This document shows, piece by piece, positions 54,962-64,000 of a stretch of 64,000 nt of DNA (positions are counted from its first letter, which is position 1; the number at the start of each line of letters is the position of its first letter). The stretch is from Nitrospira sp. UBA5698. Its GTDB lineage: Bacteria; Nitrospirota; Nitrospiria; Nitrospirales; Nitrospiraceae. Location of the stretch: contig DIHK01000042.1 of NCBI GenBank assembly GCA_002420115.1, positions 125,680-189,679 of the forward strand, in the 5' to 3' direction. The notes beneath the pieces were generated by a model. The model had not been told where the DNA came from and searched no databases. It worked only from the letters and a program-made list of their open reading frames with translations. Both the position numbers and the translations under genes were made by a program.

Positions 54962-55071
54962 GTAAGCCCCCTCATCACATACACGATCATTAGACACCTT
55001 TTGCCTTCCCCACTCACCTTACAGCCCCCACGCGTGCAACCAGAAGGCACGGCACGAGAACACTTGTTCCA

Positions 55072-56466
55072 TCACTCCTGTAATAGACACAACTTCTTTC
55101 GAGTTCCTTCCCTGCGGCCTTGCAAGATCTCATTCACTGGATCGATGCTACCGCCTTCCGGAATTACCTGAGCTTCATATGTCCTTTGCAAACTGCACAA
55201 TGTAGCCCCCCCTAAACCGAAGCCCAGAGTTGTGACGATCGAGTTGGCAAATACATCCGCGGTATTTGACCAGAACATTAGACAAATCATCCACATGCCA
55301 AAAAACAGCGCCCCGGATGCTGCAGGAGACCCATTGTGGTTGCGATAGAAATACCAGGCTCGAGTAACCACCGTCAGATAAGCCAGGATTATGGTCATAG
55401 CAATCAGAAGCCCCACTTCTCCAGAGAGTCTGATGAGTGAACTCTCACCCAGGCCCTCCAGCTTGATTCCTTCATACACCAGAGTGCCGCCAAAACTACG
55501 CGCTCCGAAAGTAAAATACCCCAATCCCTCTCCTGAGATGAGATGGTCTTCCATTACGGTCTGGATCGGGAGCCAGAGATTTCCTTCCAGCCGGATAGGG
55601 ATTGCCGTGAGAACACTGGCGAACCGCTCATAGACGGCAATTGCCATGTCTGGCTTTGCAACCCAGGCCCCGGAGAGTCCACTAATGATGACCAGGCTCA
55701 GAACTAGAACCTTCCAAACACCTGCGCCATGCTGTCGGGTACACACAACCACAATACTGATGGAGAGGACGAGAAATAGAAGGGCTGCCCTCTGGCCAGA
55801 GATCAGGATTACGGTCAAATCAAAAAGCATGAGCGCATACGGCCCTGCCGAGCGCCTTACGCCTGAAAACAACAGATAGCACCATTTGAAGAGGACGAGG
55901 GTAAAGATGACCTGTCCGAACTTGCCAGTATGGGTAAAAATAGAGGTCGGCCGAAACATACCGGGGATCAGAACCCCTTTATCTGTTGTGGCAAAGTCCC
56001 CGACTCCCAGCGCCGATGTTCCCCAAACCGCGTTGATGGGGTGATCTTTACCCAACGCAATCTGCGTGATTGCCATAATACCGATGATCACGATCCAGAT
56101 ATTGACGCAGGAGAATATGCGCTCATAGCCGTTTTCGACCACGGACAAATATCTGGCCGACACCAGCATATACACCAACGGCAGAAACGTTGCTCGCAAT
56201 CCCACCCCATAGACTCCTATATGGTTTCCACTCATTGCATGATTGACTGCCGTGACGGACAGAAAGACTCCGCTCAACACGAAGAATGCCATCGGAACGT
56301 TTTTCACCTTTAATCGACCTTGAAGGCCAATGGCGATCAGGGTCATCAATACCAGTACATCTCCGCCTAAGAAGACGAGATCCGAGTGAATCAGGTATTT
56401 CCTGACAGTCTCTTGCAGAAGAGGCACATTCAGGACGAATAGCAGCCACCAATGGCCCATACTCAA
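55072..56466 (-). CDS. Wzy/O-antigen ligase-like membrane protein
   Basis: 464 residues with about 11-12 hydrophobic helices. Features include a large loop with PGMFRPTSIFTHTGKFGQVIF, LILISGQRAALLFLV and GEGLGYFTFGARSFGG, as in Wzy polymerases and O-antigen ligases, which have a long periplasmic loop followed by helices. It would polymerise or transfer the repeat units outside the inner membrane. Pure sequence reading does not separate polymerase from ligase. It lies directly downstream of the flippase gene. Confidence 0.82.
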   Translation of the reverse strand: MSMGHWWLLFVLNVPLLQETVRKYLIHSDLVFLGGDVLVLMTLIAIGLQGRLKVKNVPMAFFVLSGVFLSVTAVNHAMSGNHIGVYGVGLRATFLPLVYMLVSARYLSVVENGYERIFSCVNIWIVIIGIMAITQIALGKDHPINAVWGTSALGVGDFATTDKGVLIPGMFRPTSIFTHTGKFGQVIFTLVLFKWCYLLFSGVRRSAGPYALMLFDLTVILISGQRAALLFLVLSISIVVVCTRQHGAGVWKVLVLSLVIISGLSGAWVAKPDMAIAVYERFASVLTAIPIRLEGNLWLPIQTVMEDHLISGEGLGYFTFGARSFGGTLVYEGIKLEGLGESSLIRLSGEVGLLIAMTIILAYLTVVTRAWYFYRNHNGSPAASGALFFGMWMICLMFWSNTADVFANSIVTTLGFGLGGATLCSLQRTYEAQVIPEGGSIDPVNEILQGRREGTRKKLCLLQE

Positions 56467-56487
56467 TACTTCCGCCTCACTTTTCGT

Positions 56488-57819
56488 TTACCCTTGATGC
56501 AGCTTCATCGACCAGCTCGGCCATATATTCCCACCCAGAACATAGCGTGAGGACACGTACACATACCCCATCAGTAAGGACACTTCCGTCACGATCCTGC
56601 TCAGGATGGCTCCGTTGATTCCATAGTGAGCGATGAGTACGTAGGCAGAGGAGACACCGATGCATGTCGAGACAACTTGGCAGTACAGTCTATACTTCCC
56701 ATACTCTCCGGACATGAGTGCGCTTTCCACGCTGCTTGAAACAAATCGCAGTGCGATACAAATGGACAAAACGGAGAGTATTTGACCGGACTCACTAAAT
56801 TTTTCTCCGAAGAATAACTTCACAAGCAACGCTCCCCACCAGTACGTGGCGACGGTGCATCCAATTCCCAAGATGGTCATGACGGCACAGCCCAGACGAT
56901 AGACAGACAGAAACTTTGGCCAATCCCCGTAATACCAGCGGTGTATTTTGGGCATAAGAAATTTCTGATAGATCGCCTGAGGGACAAGAAACATCACCAG
57001 CAGAAATGTTCCCGCTATGGCAAATTGTCCCGCTGCAGTGGGACTGACCAGAGCTGCGAGCAGCACGATATCGGCTCGGCCGTAGAGCATGGCCAATGCG
57101 GCTGACCCGGCATACGGCCATGCAAGATTGATGAGGGCCTTGTAACTGGGCCCGTGGTTCGAACTCTCTGGAGCAGAACCGCTCTCCAACACGTGCCCTG
57201 ACAACCGCATCCTCGTTGGCGTCAGCGAGAATAATCCGAACCCTGACGCCACAATGAGGGCCACCGAAACGATACCGTAGCCTCTTACAACAACATCGAG
57301 CACCGGAGCTGCAGAAAGATAGATAGCAACGGCAACTGTCAGTCGACCCAGATGTGGAAGCAGTTGCCAGACTGAAAGTGCCCCATATCGTGCTTCGAGT
57401 TGCAGTTTGGCAATGAGTAGTTCCGCCATGACTTGCATGATCACCATCAGCTGCAGCCACCCAAACATCTGCAAAAGACGCGAATCATCGAACAATCCCA
57501 GAAGTATGACCCAAGATATGGCCAGGACAAACACTCCCCAGACCATCAGAAACTTGAGTGATTGTCGTATCCAACGTAACCCACCCAGTCCTTCTTGGCC
57601 GACAATCAATAACCAAACACTCGGCATCCCGAATCCTATGACACCACTCATGACGACTACGATCGACATTGCCATACTGAGCCATCCAAACGCTTCGACC
57701 GTTAGGCTGCGCCCAAGTAGCACTTGAGTGAGAAAAGCAAGGAAGCCGGAGCCTGCCAAGCTTACAAAGATTGGGACAATGGCCTTGAGCCCGGCCTTGA
57801 TGTCTGCTGTGCCAGTCAA
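56488..57819 (-). CDS. wzx: Wzx-like polysaccharide flippase
   Basis: 443 residues, about 12-14 hydrophobic helices in the MOP/Wzx pattern (ISWVILLGLFDDSRLLQMFGW..., LINLAWPYAGSAALAMLYGRADIVLLAAL, FLVPQAIYQKFLMPKIH). It would flip lipid-linked repeat units across the inner membrane. The start lies 48 bases after the stop of the DUF4091 gene. It ends 21 bases before the Wzy-like gene, so they form a translocation/polymerisation pair. Confidence 0.87.
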   Translation of the reverse strand: MTGTADIKAGLKAIVPIFVSLAGSGFLAFLTQVLLGRSLTVEAFGWLSMAMSIVVVMSGVIGFGMPSVWLLIVGQEGLGGLRWIRQSLKFLMVWGVFVLAISWVILLGLFDDSRLLQMFGWLQLMVIMQVMAELLIAKLQLEARYGALSVWQLLPHLGRLTVAVAIYLSAAPVLDVVVRGYGIVSVALIVASGFGLFSLTPTRMRLSGHVLESGSAPESSNHGPSYKALINLAWPYAGSAALAMLYGRADIVLLAALVSPTAAGQFAIAGTFLLVMFLVPQAIYQKFLMPKIHRWYYGDWPKFLSVYRLGCAVMTILGIGCTVATYWWGALLVKLFFGEKFSESGQILSVLSICIALRFVSSSVESALMSGEYGKYRLYCQVVSTCIGVSSAYVLIAHYGINGAILSRIVTEVSLLMGYVYVSSRYVLGGNIWPSWSMKLHQG

Positions 57820-57867
57820 CTTGTGTACCCTTTACCAGTCGTTCAACGGTATGACGATGGGCTGTTG

Positions 57868-59703
57868 TCAATTGATATCTAGCGATACACCGGATGGCGC
57901 CGTATGACTGAGAGAAGACAACTGAAGGATGTGATGGACTAGTTTTGACCGCACCTCTTGCAAGTTCGGAGGAAGAGAGGCCCTCAAACTTTCGAGGTAT
58001 CGGCGAGCTTCAACGGCCGCAGTCGTGTGAGGCTTGGGAAGGGTTTCCAGCATATCCTCCAGGGTTGTGACATACCGGACATCGTCAACACCTTCTCGAA
58101 ACCCTTCCCATGCGAGCGTATCAATCACACCATCAACAGTGGGATAAGTAAAATTATGATCCCGATAACGGGCGTGGTCGAAATCATTCCACGTGAAGGC
58201 CATGGAATCTTGATAGGCATAGGGCATGGCCCCATCATAGTTATTTCTCCATAATTCAAGTCCATAGTTTCGTCTGAATATCTCCGGATTCTCAGGCCCA
58301 GTTGGCGGATTAGCGTAGGAAAACACCTTGTGCCCTATCTTGTGAATGTTCTCCGCCTGTGTCCGCTGCAGTTTGCCGGCCATCACAAGCAAATCCAACA
58401 CGTCTCCCACCAACGGAAAGGCTTCGGCCTGTCCGGCCGTAAACACCTTGACCCCTTCATTTCTGACGAGTTGCCAGGCTCTCCTCTGAGAAACCAACTT
58501 TTCCCCTTTGGCTTCGTCCATGCCGTACAGGTAGACCTTCTCAATACCGTACACACCAGCTATTTCCTTGAGTACATTCACTCGACGTTTTAATCCATCG
58601 AGTTCGCCTGATGTCTCAGGATTTCCGGTGCCACTGCCAAGATAAAACAGCGCAGACGTATCTAGTCCGACTTGTTTACGCATCTCCAGTGCATTTCGGA
58701 GTTCCGCTCGGTCTAACCGTTGATACATCGTCGGATTTGTCACTCCATGTGCCAACATATTGCGCAACTCTGCCAAAAATTGTGCCTGCCCCTTCCGTTC
58801 CGATGAAATGCTTGGGACGTCCGAAAGCGTTCCCCGATAGTAGATGCTGTATTGGATCCTTGAAGGATGAAGGTCTACGGGAAGGACCTGAAGGGTAATC
58901 TCGAAGTTCTCACGCAGCCCCTTGTCATCTGTAAGAATCAGCTTCCCACTATAGCTTCCATCCCTAGCGGCAACAGGAACATGCACTGTCAGCCACAGTT
59001 GTTTGGCATCACCACGACGAATCGTGATCGGTTGAAGCTCAGTCGCATCCTTAATAGGAAATTCGTCTATAGAAGCCACCATACGACCGCTCTGTGCCGC
59101 TGGCTCGCTCACTAATACCAGCTTGGGACCAGAAGGAAACTTCAATCTGAGGAAATTGGCCCTAGTGTCCTCACTGAGCTGAACGAGACCATCATCTTTG
59201 AGGAGGAGCTCCGGCACTAAGACCTTCGTCTGCCCCATATGAGACAAGCCGACGGTATGCCACCCGCCACCTGCCTGGAACCACACTTTCACAAACCTTA
59301 CGTCCAGATGGGAACTTGCGATAGTCCCGCTACTACCGACAAGATCACTGACTGAAATCCTCAAGTTTTCTAGATCACGAACCATAGGCCTCACAACAAA
59401 GCTCGCTGGTTCGTACTCATCTCGACAAGCGACCATCTGTATGCTCGTAGCCGGCTTTCCCGGAAGAGAAGCCATAGTGGGAAGAATCTGTTCTCCACTG
59501 ATGGGATTCACGACATGCACAAGGACAGGACCGAGATTGGACGTTGCAGCATTTCCAGGAAGACTAAGGTGGGACACTGCACCGAATACCAAGCAACCGG
59601 CACTCACTACCAGGGACAAGGATCTCAATTTATTACTGGGTATCTTCACTTTAACCTCACGCGTGTTTGCATTACCATCAACGTCGATGTTGGGCGTAGC
59701 CAT
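57868..59703 (-). CDS. DUF4091 (GH123-like) glycosidase-fold protein, membrane-anchored or secreted
   Basis: 611 residues from ATG 59703 (GAAGGGG upstream; the frame opens earlier at 59778). An N-terminal hydrophobic helix at about residues 27-47 (LSLVVSAGCLVFGAVSHL) would anchor or export it. Residues about 60-290 are beta-rich; residues about 300-590 form a glycoside-hydrolase TIM-barrel of the DUF4091/GH123-related type (VYLYGMDEAKGEKLVS, FSYANPPTGPENPEIFRRNYGLELW, NYDGAMPYAYQD, WEGFREGVDDVRYV). It probably cuts or edits the polymer during synthesis. No activity has been assigned to this member. Confidence 0.8.
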   Translation of the reverse strand: MATPNIDVDGNANTREVKVKIPSNKLRSLSLVVSAGCLVFGAVSHLSLPGNAATSNLGPVLVHVVNPISGEQILPTMASLPGKPATSIQMVACRDEYEPASFVVRPMVRDLENLRISVSDLVGSSGTIASSHLDVRFVKVWFQAGGGWHTVGLSHMGQTKVLVPELLLKDDGLVQLSEDTRANFLRLKFPSGPKLVLVSEPAAQSGRMVASIDEFPIKDATELQPITIRRGDAKQLWLTVHVPVAARDGSYSGKLILTDDKGLRENFEITLQVLPVDLHPSRIQYSIYYRGTLSDVPSISSERKGQAQFLAELRNMLAHGVTNPTMYQRLDRAELRNALEMRKQVGLDTSALFYLGSGTGNPETSGELDGLKRRVNVLKEIAGVYGIEKVYLYGMDEAKGEKLVSQRRAWQLVRNEGVKVFTAGQAEAFPLVGDVLDLLVMAGKLQRTQAENIHKIGHKVFSYANPPTGPENPEIFRRNYGLELWRNNYDGAMPYAYQDSMAFTWNDFDHARYRDHNFTYPTVDGVIDTLAWEGFREGVDDVRYVTTLEDMLETLPKPHTTAAVEARRYLESLRASLPPNLQEVRSKLVHHILQLSSLSHTAPSGVSLDIN

Positions 59704-59800
59704 AGACACCCCTTCATCAATTCTGTCCGTTTGAAGCTGGCGATCTGATCCGCACGGACGGCTTGCTTCGTGCGACAAAGATCCTCACGTTCCCTGATAT

Positions 59801-60505
59801 TCACTTAGCTAAGACCAGTAACGAATATCCCCCTAACACACGAGCGGTGAAGGGCACGCTTAGCTTAGAACAGAGATATCGCGGAACATTAGCAACAGCT
59901 TTTCGGATTGACGGGTGCTCCCTAAAAAGCTCAAGAGCCGGATTGGTGTAGAAGCAGTCTATGATTTCATGTCCGGTGTCTGTTAATGTGGCAAGAGCTG
60001 AATCAGCGGTAAAGTAGTGGAGATGCCCAACTGCATATCGACTTCTCATGAACGTATTTCTCAGTACCGACGACACATGAAGATCGAGCGGGACATGGTA
60101 GACCTTGTATGCGGCCTTCTGCTTACACTTCTCCAGGAATCCGATATAGTCCGGGACATGTTCATAGACGTCGATTGCAATGAGCACATCAAACTGTGCG
60201 GCATTGCTCTCCGAAAGCAGATCTTCGCAATAGAATTGGATTTTCTCCCCTTCCGCTTGTTTGGCCAATCCAATTGCTTGCGGAGAAATGTCATACCCCC
60301 TGAATTCCGTATGAGAGAGACTCTCCATCCTGGATAACTCCCGCAGAATAGCTCCGACACCACACCCAATCTCCGCGATCCTTTGAGGTTGAACATGATT
60401 CCTTGAGAGAATTTTCCAGATTTGAGACGCTTTCCAATACGAATCCTCCGCATGCCACGTTTGAGTCACTTCTAGGTACTTTCCACTCGTATAAATCGTG
60501 CTCAT
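59801..60505 (-). CDS. SAM-dependent methyltransferase
   Basis: 234 residues; ATG 60505 follows GGAGGAAG. Class I methyltransferase: motif I RIAEIGCGVGAILREL, FRGYDISPQAIGLAKQ, FDVLIAIDVYEHVPDYIGFLEKC, YHVPLDLHVSSVLRN, AVGHLHYFTADSALATL. It is the first gene after a 431-base gap that holds a candidate sigma-70 promoter, so it probably opens the operon with the DUF4091, flippase and Wzy genes. Methyl acceptor unknown. Confidence 0.85.
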   Translation of the reverse strand: MSTIYTSGKYLEVTQTWHAEDSYWKASQIWKILSRNHVQPQRIAEIGCGVGAILRELSRMESLSHTEFRGYDISPQAIGLAKQAEGEKIQFYCEDLLSESNAAQFDVLIAIDVYEHVPDYIGFLEKCKQKAAYKVYHVPLDLHVSSVLRNTFMRSRYAVGHLHYFTADSALATLTDTGHEIIDCFYTNPALELFREHPSIRKAVANVPRYLCSKLSVPFTARVLGGYSLLVLAK

Positions 60506-60936
60506 CTTCCTCCATCTTCATACTCCGCCCCGATAGTGCTCTCCTCCGCCTTGCCATCACACCGTGATAGATACTGTTCCTCTGACATACACTGGTGATC
60601 GCACATGGAAGAACTGGGCACTTGCGTCGGGTTCTACGCCCGGGAGTTCAACAGACAAGGCACGTTGCATGATGGCTGTCTGAACTGAGCACCGACGGTC
60701 GCGCGCCGATTGAGTCAGAATGGTTTCATGATGATATTGGTTGCCTCAACTTGTGACAACTTAAAATCAGTTTTTGACAGGACCAGTTAGGTTAGGAAAA
60801 GGAATACACGTTGCAGATACTTAGGTAGGTTACATGGCACACATGGAATCTGAGAAGCTGCTTAAATAAACGCCGTTACTGAAAGGAACAGAGAGTTAAA
60901 ATGTCTTTGGGCCATGTTACTGAATTCCACCCCGAG
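60506..60936. other. 431-base intergenic promoter region
   Basis: No gene is seen. It contains a candidate promoter for the leftward operon (separate entry); otherwise no hairpin or repeat was recognised by eye. Confidence 0.4.
60731..60759 (-). promoter_or_regulatory. Candidate sigma-70 promoter for the EPS operon
   Basis: On the minus strand: TTGTCA (60759-60754), 17 bases, TATCAT (60736-60731); five of six bases match at -35 and five of six at -10. It lies about 225 bases upstream of the methyltransferase start, so the leader would be long. Confidence 0.4.
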
Positions 60937-62031
60937 TCACCTCAACACTCGCTCCAAATGCTCCACGATCCGTTCCGCCGCCTTTCCATCCCAGAACGGT
61001 GGGATCGCCCCTTTCTTCCATTGTCCTGCCATCAGTCGCGCGAGGGCGGGAGGGAGCTTGCTTGGATCGGTCCCGATGAGCTCGTTCGTGCCGATCGTGA
61101 TGGTTTCAGGCCGCTCAGTGTTGTCGCGCAGCGTCAGGCAGGGCACGCCAAGTACCGTGGTCTCCTCGGTAATCCCGCCGGAATCAGTAATGACACCTTT
61201 GGCATGTTTGACGAGATAATTAAACTCGAGGTAGCCCAATGGATCGATATAGTGCAGAGAAGGAAGTTTCTGGCCCCCTTCTCGCAGATTCTTGGCCGTT
61301 CTGGGATGGACTGGAAAGATCACCGGCAACCCTTGCGTACCCTTTGCAATCGCCTGGAGCAGCTTGAGTAGTTGCTGTTCTCCATCAACGTTTGCGGGAC
61401 GATGCAGGGTGATGACAAAGTAGCGTTGCGGCTCCAGCTTGAGCGATTGCCAGCAAGCCGGAGGGTTCAATCGTGAGAGGTTCTTGAGCAACGTATCGAT
61501 CATCGTATTGCCGACGAAAAAGATCCGGTCATCAGTGACACCGGCACGTCGCAAGTTTTCATTGGCCGTGTCACTCGTCGTAAAAAACCAATTGGTGATG
61601 GAATCGGTCACCACTCGGTTAATTTCCTCCGGCATCGTCCAATCACCGGAACGAATCCCACCTTCTACGTGCGCCACCGGGACACCCAGTTTGCGGGCGA
61701 CGATGGAACAGGCCATGGTCGACGTTACATCACCGACAACCAAACAGAGGGCGCTCTTCTCCTTCAGCAGTACCTTCTCATACCCGACCATAATCCCGGC
61801 AGTTTGCTCGGCCTGGGTCCCCGATCCTACCTCGAGGTTGATATCTGGATCAGGGATCCCGAGTTCTTCAAAAAAACTTCCGGACATCGCCCGGTCATAA
61901 TGCTGCCCGGTATGGATCAATCGGTACCGGAGCTGCCCTCCGCAATATTCAGCGGCCTTGAGCGCCTCGATAATCGGCGCGATTTTCATAAAATTTGGAC
62001 GTGCTCCCGCAATGATATCAATACGCTTCAC
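60937..62031 (-). CDS. wecB: UDP-N-acetylglucosamine 2-epimerase (non-hydrolysing)
   Basis: 364 residues from GTG 62031 with GAGGTG just upstream. WecB motifs: GARPNFMKIAPII, HTGQHYDRAMSGSFFEELGI, VVGDVTSTMACSIVARKL, VAHVEGGIRSGDWTMPEEINR, HRPANVD and ITDSGGITEETTVLGVPCLTLRDNTERPET. It converts UDP-GlcNAc to UDP-ManNAc in the cytoplasm, a precursor for the repeat unit. No wecC-type dehydrogenase is in view. The gene is flanked by gaps of 431 and 331 bases. Confidence 0.92.
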   Translation of the reverse strand: MKRIDIIAGARPNFMKIAPIIEALKAAEYCGGQLRYRLIHTGQHYDRAMSGSFFEELGIPDPDINLEVGSGTQAEQTAGIMVGYEKVLLKEKSALCLVVGDVTSTMACSIVARKLGVPVAHVEGGIRSGDWTMPEEINRVVTDSITNWFFTTSDTANENLRRAGVTDDRIFFVGNTMIDTLLKNLSRLNPPACWQSLKLEPQRYFVITLHRPANVDGEQQLLKLLQAIAKGTQGLPVIFPVHPRTAKNLREGGQKLPSLHYIDPLGYLEFNYLVKHAKGVITDSGGITEETTVLGVPCLTLRDNTERPETITIGTNELIGTDPSKLPPALARLMAGQWKKGAIPPFWDGKAAERIVEHLERVLR

Positions 62032-62362
62032 TCAACACCTCATTGTGCAGTGATCTAGCCCGCATTAATCATGAACACTTCTGCTGCAATCGCCAATCCG
62101 CTATTACGACAAGCCGGTGGCCTGCAGGCTCGCCCCTCGGCCCCTCGACGTACTGCACAAATACGCCTCAGGTTCTCCTGGCTCCGCACGCTGGCATCAC
62201 GACGCGGCTTGGCGATTTCGCAACGAACCGTCATGAACAATGGGGGCTCGTCACGTAATTGACGTGATGGTAATCACTCTCCACGCTTAGAGCAACTGTA
62301 TAGTATTTCCGGACCAGAGGACGTGATCGCCGAGGAAACGATTCAACCCAGGACGAGAACTT
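62032..62362. other. 331-base intergenic region with a repeat core
   Basis: No gene supported. Its middle contains the core of the long-hairpin repeat (separate entry); the short frames there translate repeat sequence. Confidence 0.4.
62130..62225. repeat. Long-hairpin repeat family, related core
   Basis: CGACGTACTGCACAAATACG followed by CCTCAGG is the complement-orientation match of TGAGGCGTAC..GTACGTTGA in the complete copy at 33351-33457. The flanks (CAGGCTCGCCCCTCGGCCCC; CACGACGCGGCTTGGCGATT) differ from that copy, so it may be a sub-family. Confidence 0.45.
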
Positions 62363-63322
62363 TCAGAAGCGCACTTCACGGATCGACTGGCTATTAGATT
62401 GAAACCACTGGACGGTATTCTTTACTCCATCACGCAAGCTGTGCTTGGCTTGAAACCCAAAGAGTTGCTTGGCGCGGCTGACATCAAGGCAGCGGCGCGG
62501 TTGGCCGTTCGGCTTCGTGGCATCCCACTGAATCTGACCGCTAAACCCGACTTCAGCCGCAATTAATTTAGCGAGATCACGAATTGAAATCTCTTCACCG
62601 GTCCCCAGGTTGACCGGCAGATTACCATCATAGTGCTCAGCTGCTAAGAGAATCCCTTCGGCGGCATCCTCCACATACAGGAATTCTCTGGTCGGTGATC
62701 CGTCTCCCCACAGAGTAATCGCCGTGCGCCCCTCCTCCTTCGCCGACACGCACTTTCTGATCAAGGCCGGAATCACATGGGACGTCTGTAAATCAAAGTT
62801 GTCTCGCGGACCGTACAGATTCACCGGGAAGAGGACGATCGAGTGAAATCCGTATTGATCACGATAGGCCTGCGATTGCGCCAACATCATCTTTTTCGCC
62901 AGCCCGTACGGAGCGTTGGTTTCTTCCGGATAACCGTTCCAGATGTCGTCTTCCTTGAAGGGAATCGGAGCGAATTTTGGATAGGCACAAATGGTCCCGG
63001 TGGCCACAAACTTCTTCAGGCCCCGCTGACGGCCGACCTCGATCAACTGCGTCCCCATCATCAGGTTGTCATAAAAGAATCGCCCCGGGTTGGCTTGGTT
63101 GGCCCCAATCCCGCCGACTCGCGCCGCAAGATGGATCACCAGATCCGGCTTGGCATCGCGATAGAGTTGCTGAACAGCGTCCATCTGCACCAAATCGTAG
63201 TCTCGACTTCGCGGGACAACAATCTCGGCACAGCCTTTGGCGCGAAGTTGGTCCACTACACATGATCCCAGAAATCCGGCCCCCCCGGTGACCACGACCC
63301 TGCGCTCACTCCAAAATGACAT
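62363..63322 (-). CDS. fcl: GDP-L-fucose synthase
   Basis: 319 residues from ATG 63322 (the frame opens earlier at 63343). Extended short-chain dehydrogenase: VVVTGGAGFLGSCVV (NADP site), LAARVGGIGANQANPGRF, catalytic Ser region ATGTICAYP, YGLAKKMM (Tyr-Lys), and NLYGPRDNFD. It converts GDP-4-keto-6-deoxymannose to GDP-L-fucose. It lies 27 bases downstream of gmd, the enzyme that makes its substrate. Confidence 0.92.
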   Translation of the reverse strand: MSFWSERRVVVTGGAGFLGSCVVDQLRAKGCAEIVVPRSRDYDLVQMDAVQQLYRDAKPDLVIHLAARVGGIGANQANPGRFFYDNLMMGTQLIEVGRQRGLKKFVATGTICAYPKFAPIPFKEDDIWNGYPEETNAPYGLAKKMMLAQSQAYRDQYGFHSIVLFPVNLYGPRDNFDLQTSHVIPALIRKCVSAKEEGRTAITLWGDGSPTREFLYVEDAAEGILLAAEHYDGNLPVNLGTGEEISIRDLAKLIAAEVGFSGQIQWDATKPNGQPRRCLDVSRAKQLFGFQAKHSLRDGVKNTVQWFQSNSQSIREVRF

Positions 63323-63349
63323 GCCTTGCCCTTTCCGTCCCAATGCCCG

Positions 63350-64000
63350 TTAAGGTCGACCCGTTAGACCGATTCCCTCGATGCGCTCTTTCTCTGACGC
63401 CAAATCCGCGTCCACCATCATCGCGACCAATTCTTCAAAGCGCACCTTGGGCTGCCAGCCGAGTTGTTTCTTTGCCTTGCTCGCATCCCCGATCAGGAGA
63501 TCCACTTCCGTCGGGCGATAGTATTTCGCATCGATCTTCACGTGCTTCTTCCAGTCTAGCTGCAGGCGATCAAAGGCCAGCTCAAGCATCTCCTTGACCG
63601 TGTGCGTCTCCCCCGTAGCAATGACATAGTCTTCCGGCGTTGGAGCTTGCAGCATCATCCACATCGCCTCAACATAGTCACCGGCATAGCCCCAGTCACG
63701 CTTGGCATCGAGATTTCCCAGAAACAGATCTTGTTGGATACCGAGCTTGATTCGGGCGGCCGCTTTGGTAATTTTCCTCGTCACAAAGGTCTCCCCACGC
63801 CGCGGCGACTCGTGATTGAACAAGATCCCGTTGCACGCAAAGAGATTATAGGCCTCTCGGTAGTTCACAGTGATCCAGTAGGAGTAGACCTTCGCAGCTC
63901 CATACGGACTTCTGGGATAGAACGGCGTCGTTTCCTTCTGTGGAATCTCCAGCACCTTGCCGAACATCTCGCTGGATGAAGCCTGGTAGAATTTCGGCTT
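63350..64000 (-). CDS. gmd: GDP-mannose 4,6-dehydratase, N-terminus outside window
   Basis: 216 residues visible; the frame runs off the right edge of the window, so the N-terminal NADP-binding part is missing. The edge reads KPKFYQASSSEMFGKV, the classic Gmd Ser/Glu segment, then SPYGAAKVYSYW (Tyr-Lys), NHESPRRGETFVTRKIT, RDWGYAGDYVEAMW and YRPTEVDLLIGDASKAKKQLGW. It makes GDP-4-keto-6-deoxymannose from GDP-mannose. With fcl it supplies fucose-type sugar to the EPS. Confidence 0.93.
   Translation of the reverse strand, partial: KPKFYQASSSEMFGKVLEIPQKETTPFYPRSPYGAAKVYSYWITVNYREAYNLFACNGILFNHESPRRGETFVTRKITKAAARIKLGIQQDLFLGNLDAKRDWGYAGDYVEAMWMMLQAPTPEDYVIATGETHTVKEMLELAFDRLQLDWKKHVKIDAKYYRPTEVDLLIGDASKAKKQLGWQPKVRFEELVAMMVDADLASEKERIEGIGLTGRP

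Noticed and set aside
54998..55071. RpoN-like TTGCA element upstream of the 54.1-kb methyltransferase gene
   Set aside because: The -12 part is acceptable but there is no GG at the -24 position.
60901..61371. 156-codon plus-strand frame over wecB
   Set aside because: It is antisense to the conserved WecB sequence and has no protein-like features.

Overview
The window is bacterial chromosome, Gram-negative in character: lipoproteins, an outer-membrane beta-barrel, polysaccharide export and exosortase genes. The mix of C4/TCA enzymes, a VPLPA-type exosortase locus, palindromic intergenic repeats and dispersed TTTCA repeats resembles Nitrospira (Nitrospirota). That taxonomic call is inference from protein and repeat style, not proof. 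No rRNA, tRNA or CRISPR array was seen.

Left part (1-31 kb), housekeeping and accessory genes on both strands: a 5'-truncated biotin-dependent carboxylase (pycB/oadA type), a lipoprotein hydrolase, a lipoprotein thiol peroxidase without its resolving cysteine, soluble transhydrogenase (sthA), TenA with a SemiSWEET transporter, and a CsgG-like/PDZ lipoprotein. Then an IS630-family element with a probable -1 frameshift, tex, an NlpC/P60-type lipoprotein, fumC, a VapBC toxin-antitoxin pair with an apparently leaderless promoter, a secreted trypsin-like protease, hsp20, citrate synthase, an ArsC-like reductase, an ACT-domain malic enzyme / J-protein / RNase D run, a very large YyaL-aldo/keto reductase fusion, a Pal-like lipoprotein and a Ppx/GppA phosphatase. 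The intergenic spaces here carry two repeat families and a dense array of hairpins at 20.9-21.1 kb.

Right part (31.4-64 kb), almost entirely minus strand: an exopolysaccharide and exosortase locus. In transcription order (right to left): GDP-fucose genes (gmd, partial; fcl), UDP-GlcNAc 2-epimerase (wecB), two methyltransferases, a DUF4091 glycosidase-like protein, a Wzx flippase, a Wzy/ligase-like protein, two glycosyltransferases, a CapA-like protein, a PaaK/CapK-like ligase, a two-domain oxidoreductase and a heparinase II/III protein. Then come a VPLPA-CTERM substrate preceded by a near-consensus sigma-54 promoter, an exosortase fused to EpsI, a WecA-like initiating transferase with a long extra membrane domain, PrsT, a Wza-like export protein, a beta-barrel, a Wzz-like chain-length protein, a CpsD-like kinase lacking a tyrosine tail, an ExeA-like ATPase with TPRs, and a small TPR paralogue of its tail.

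Together the right half looks like a complete route for making, polymerising, exporting and modifying an extracellular polysaccharide, coupled to an exosortase that sorts at least one surface protein under probable RpoN control.
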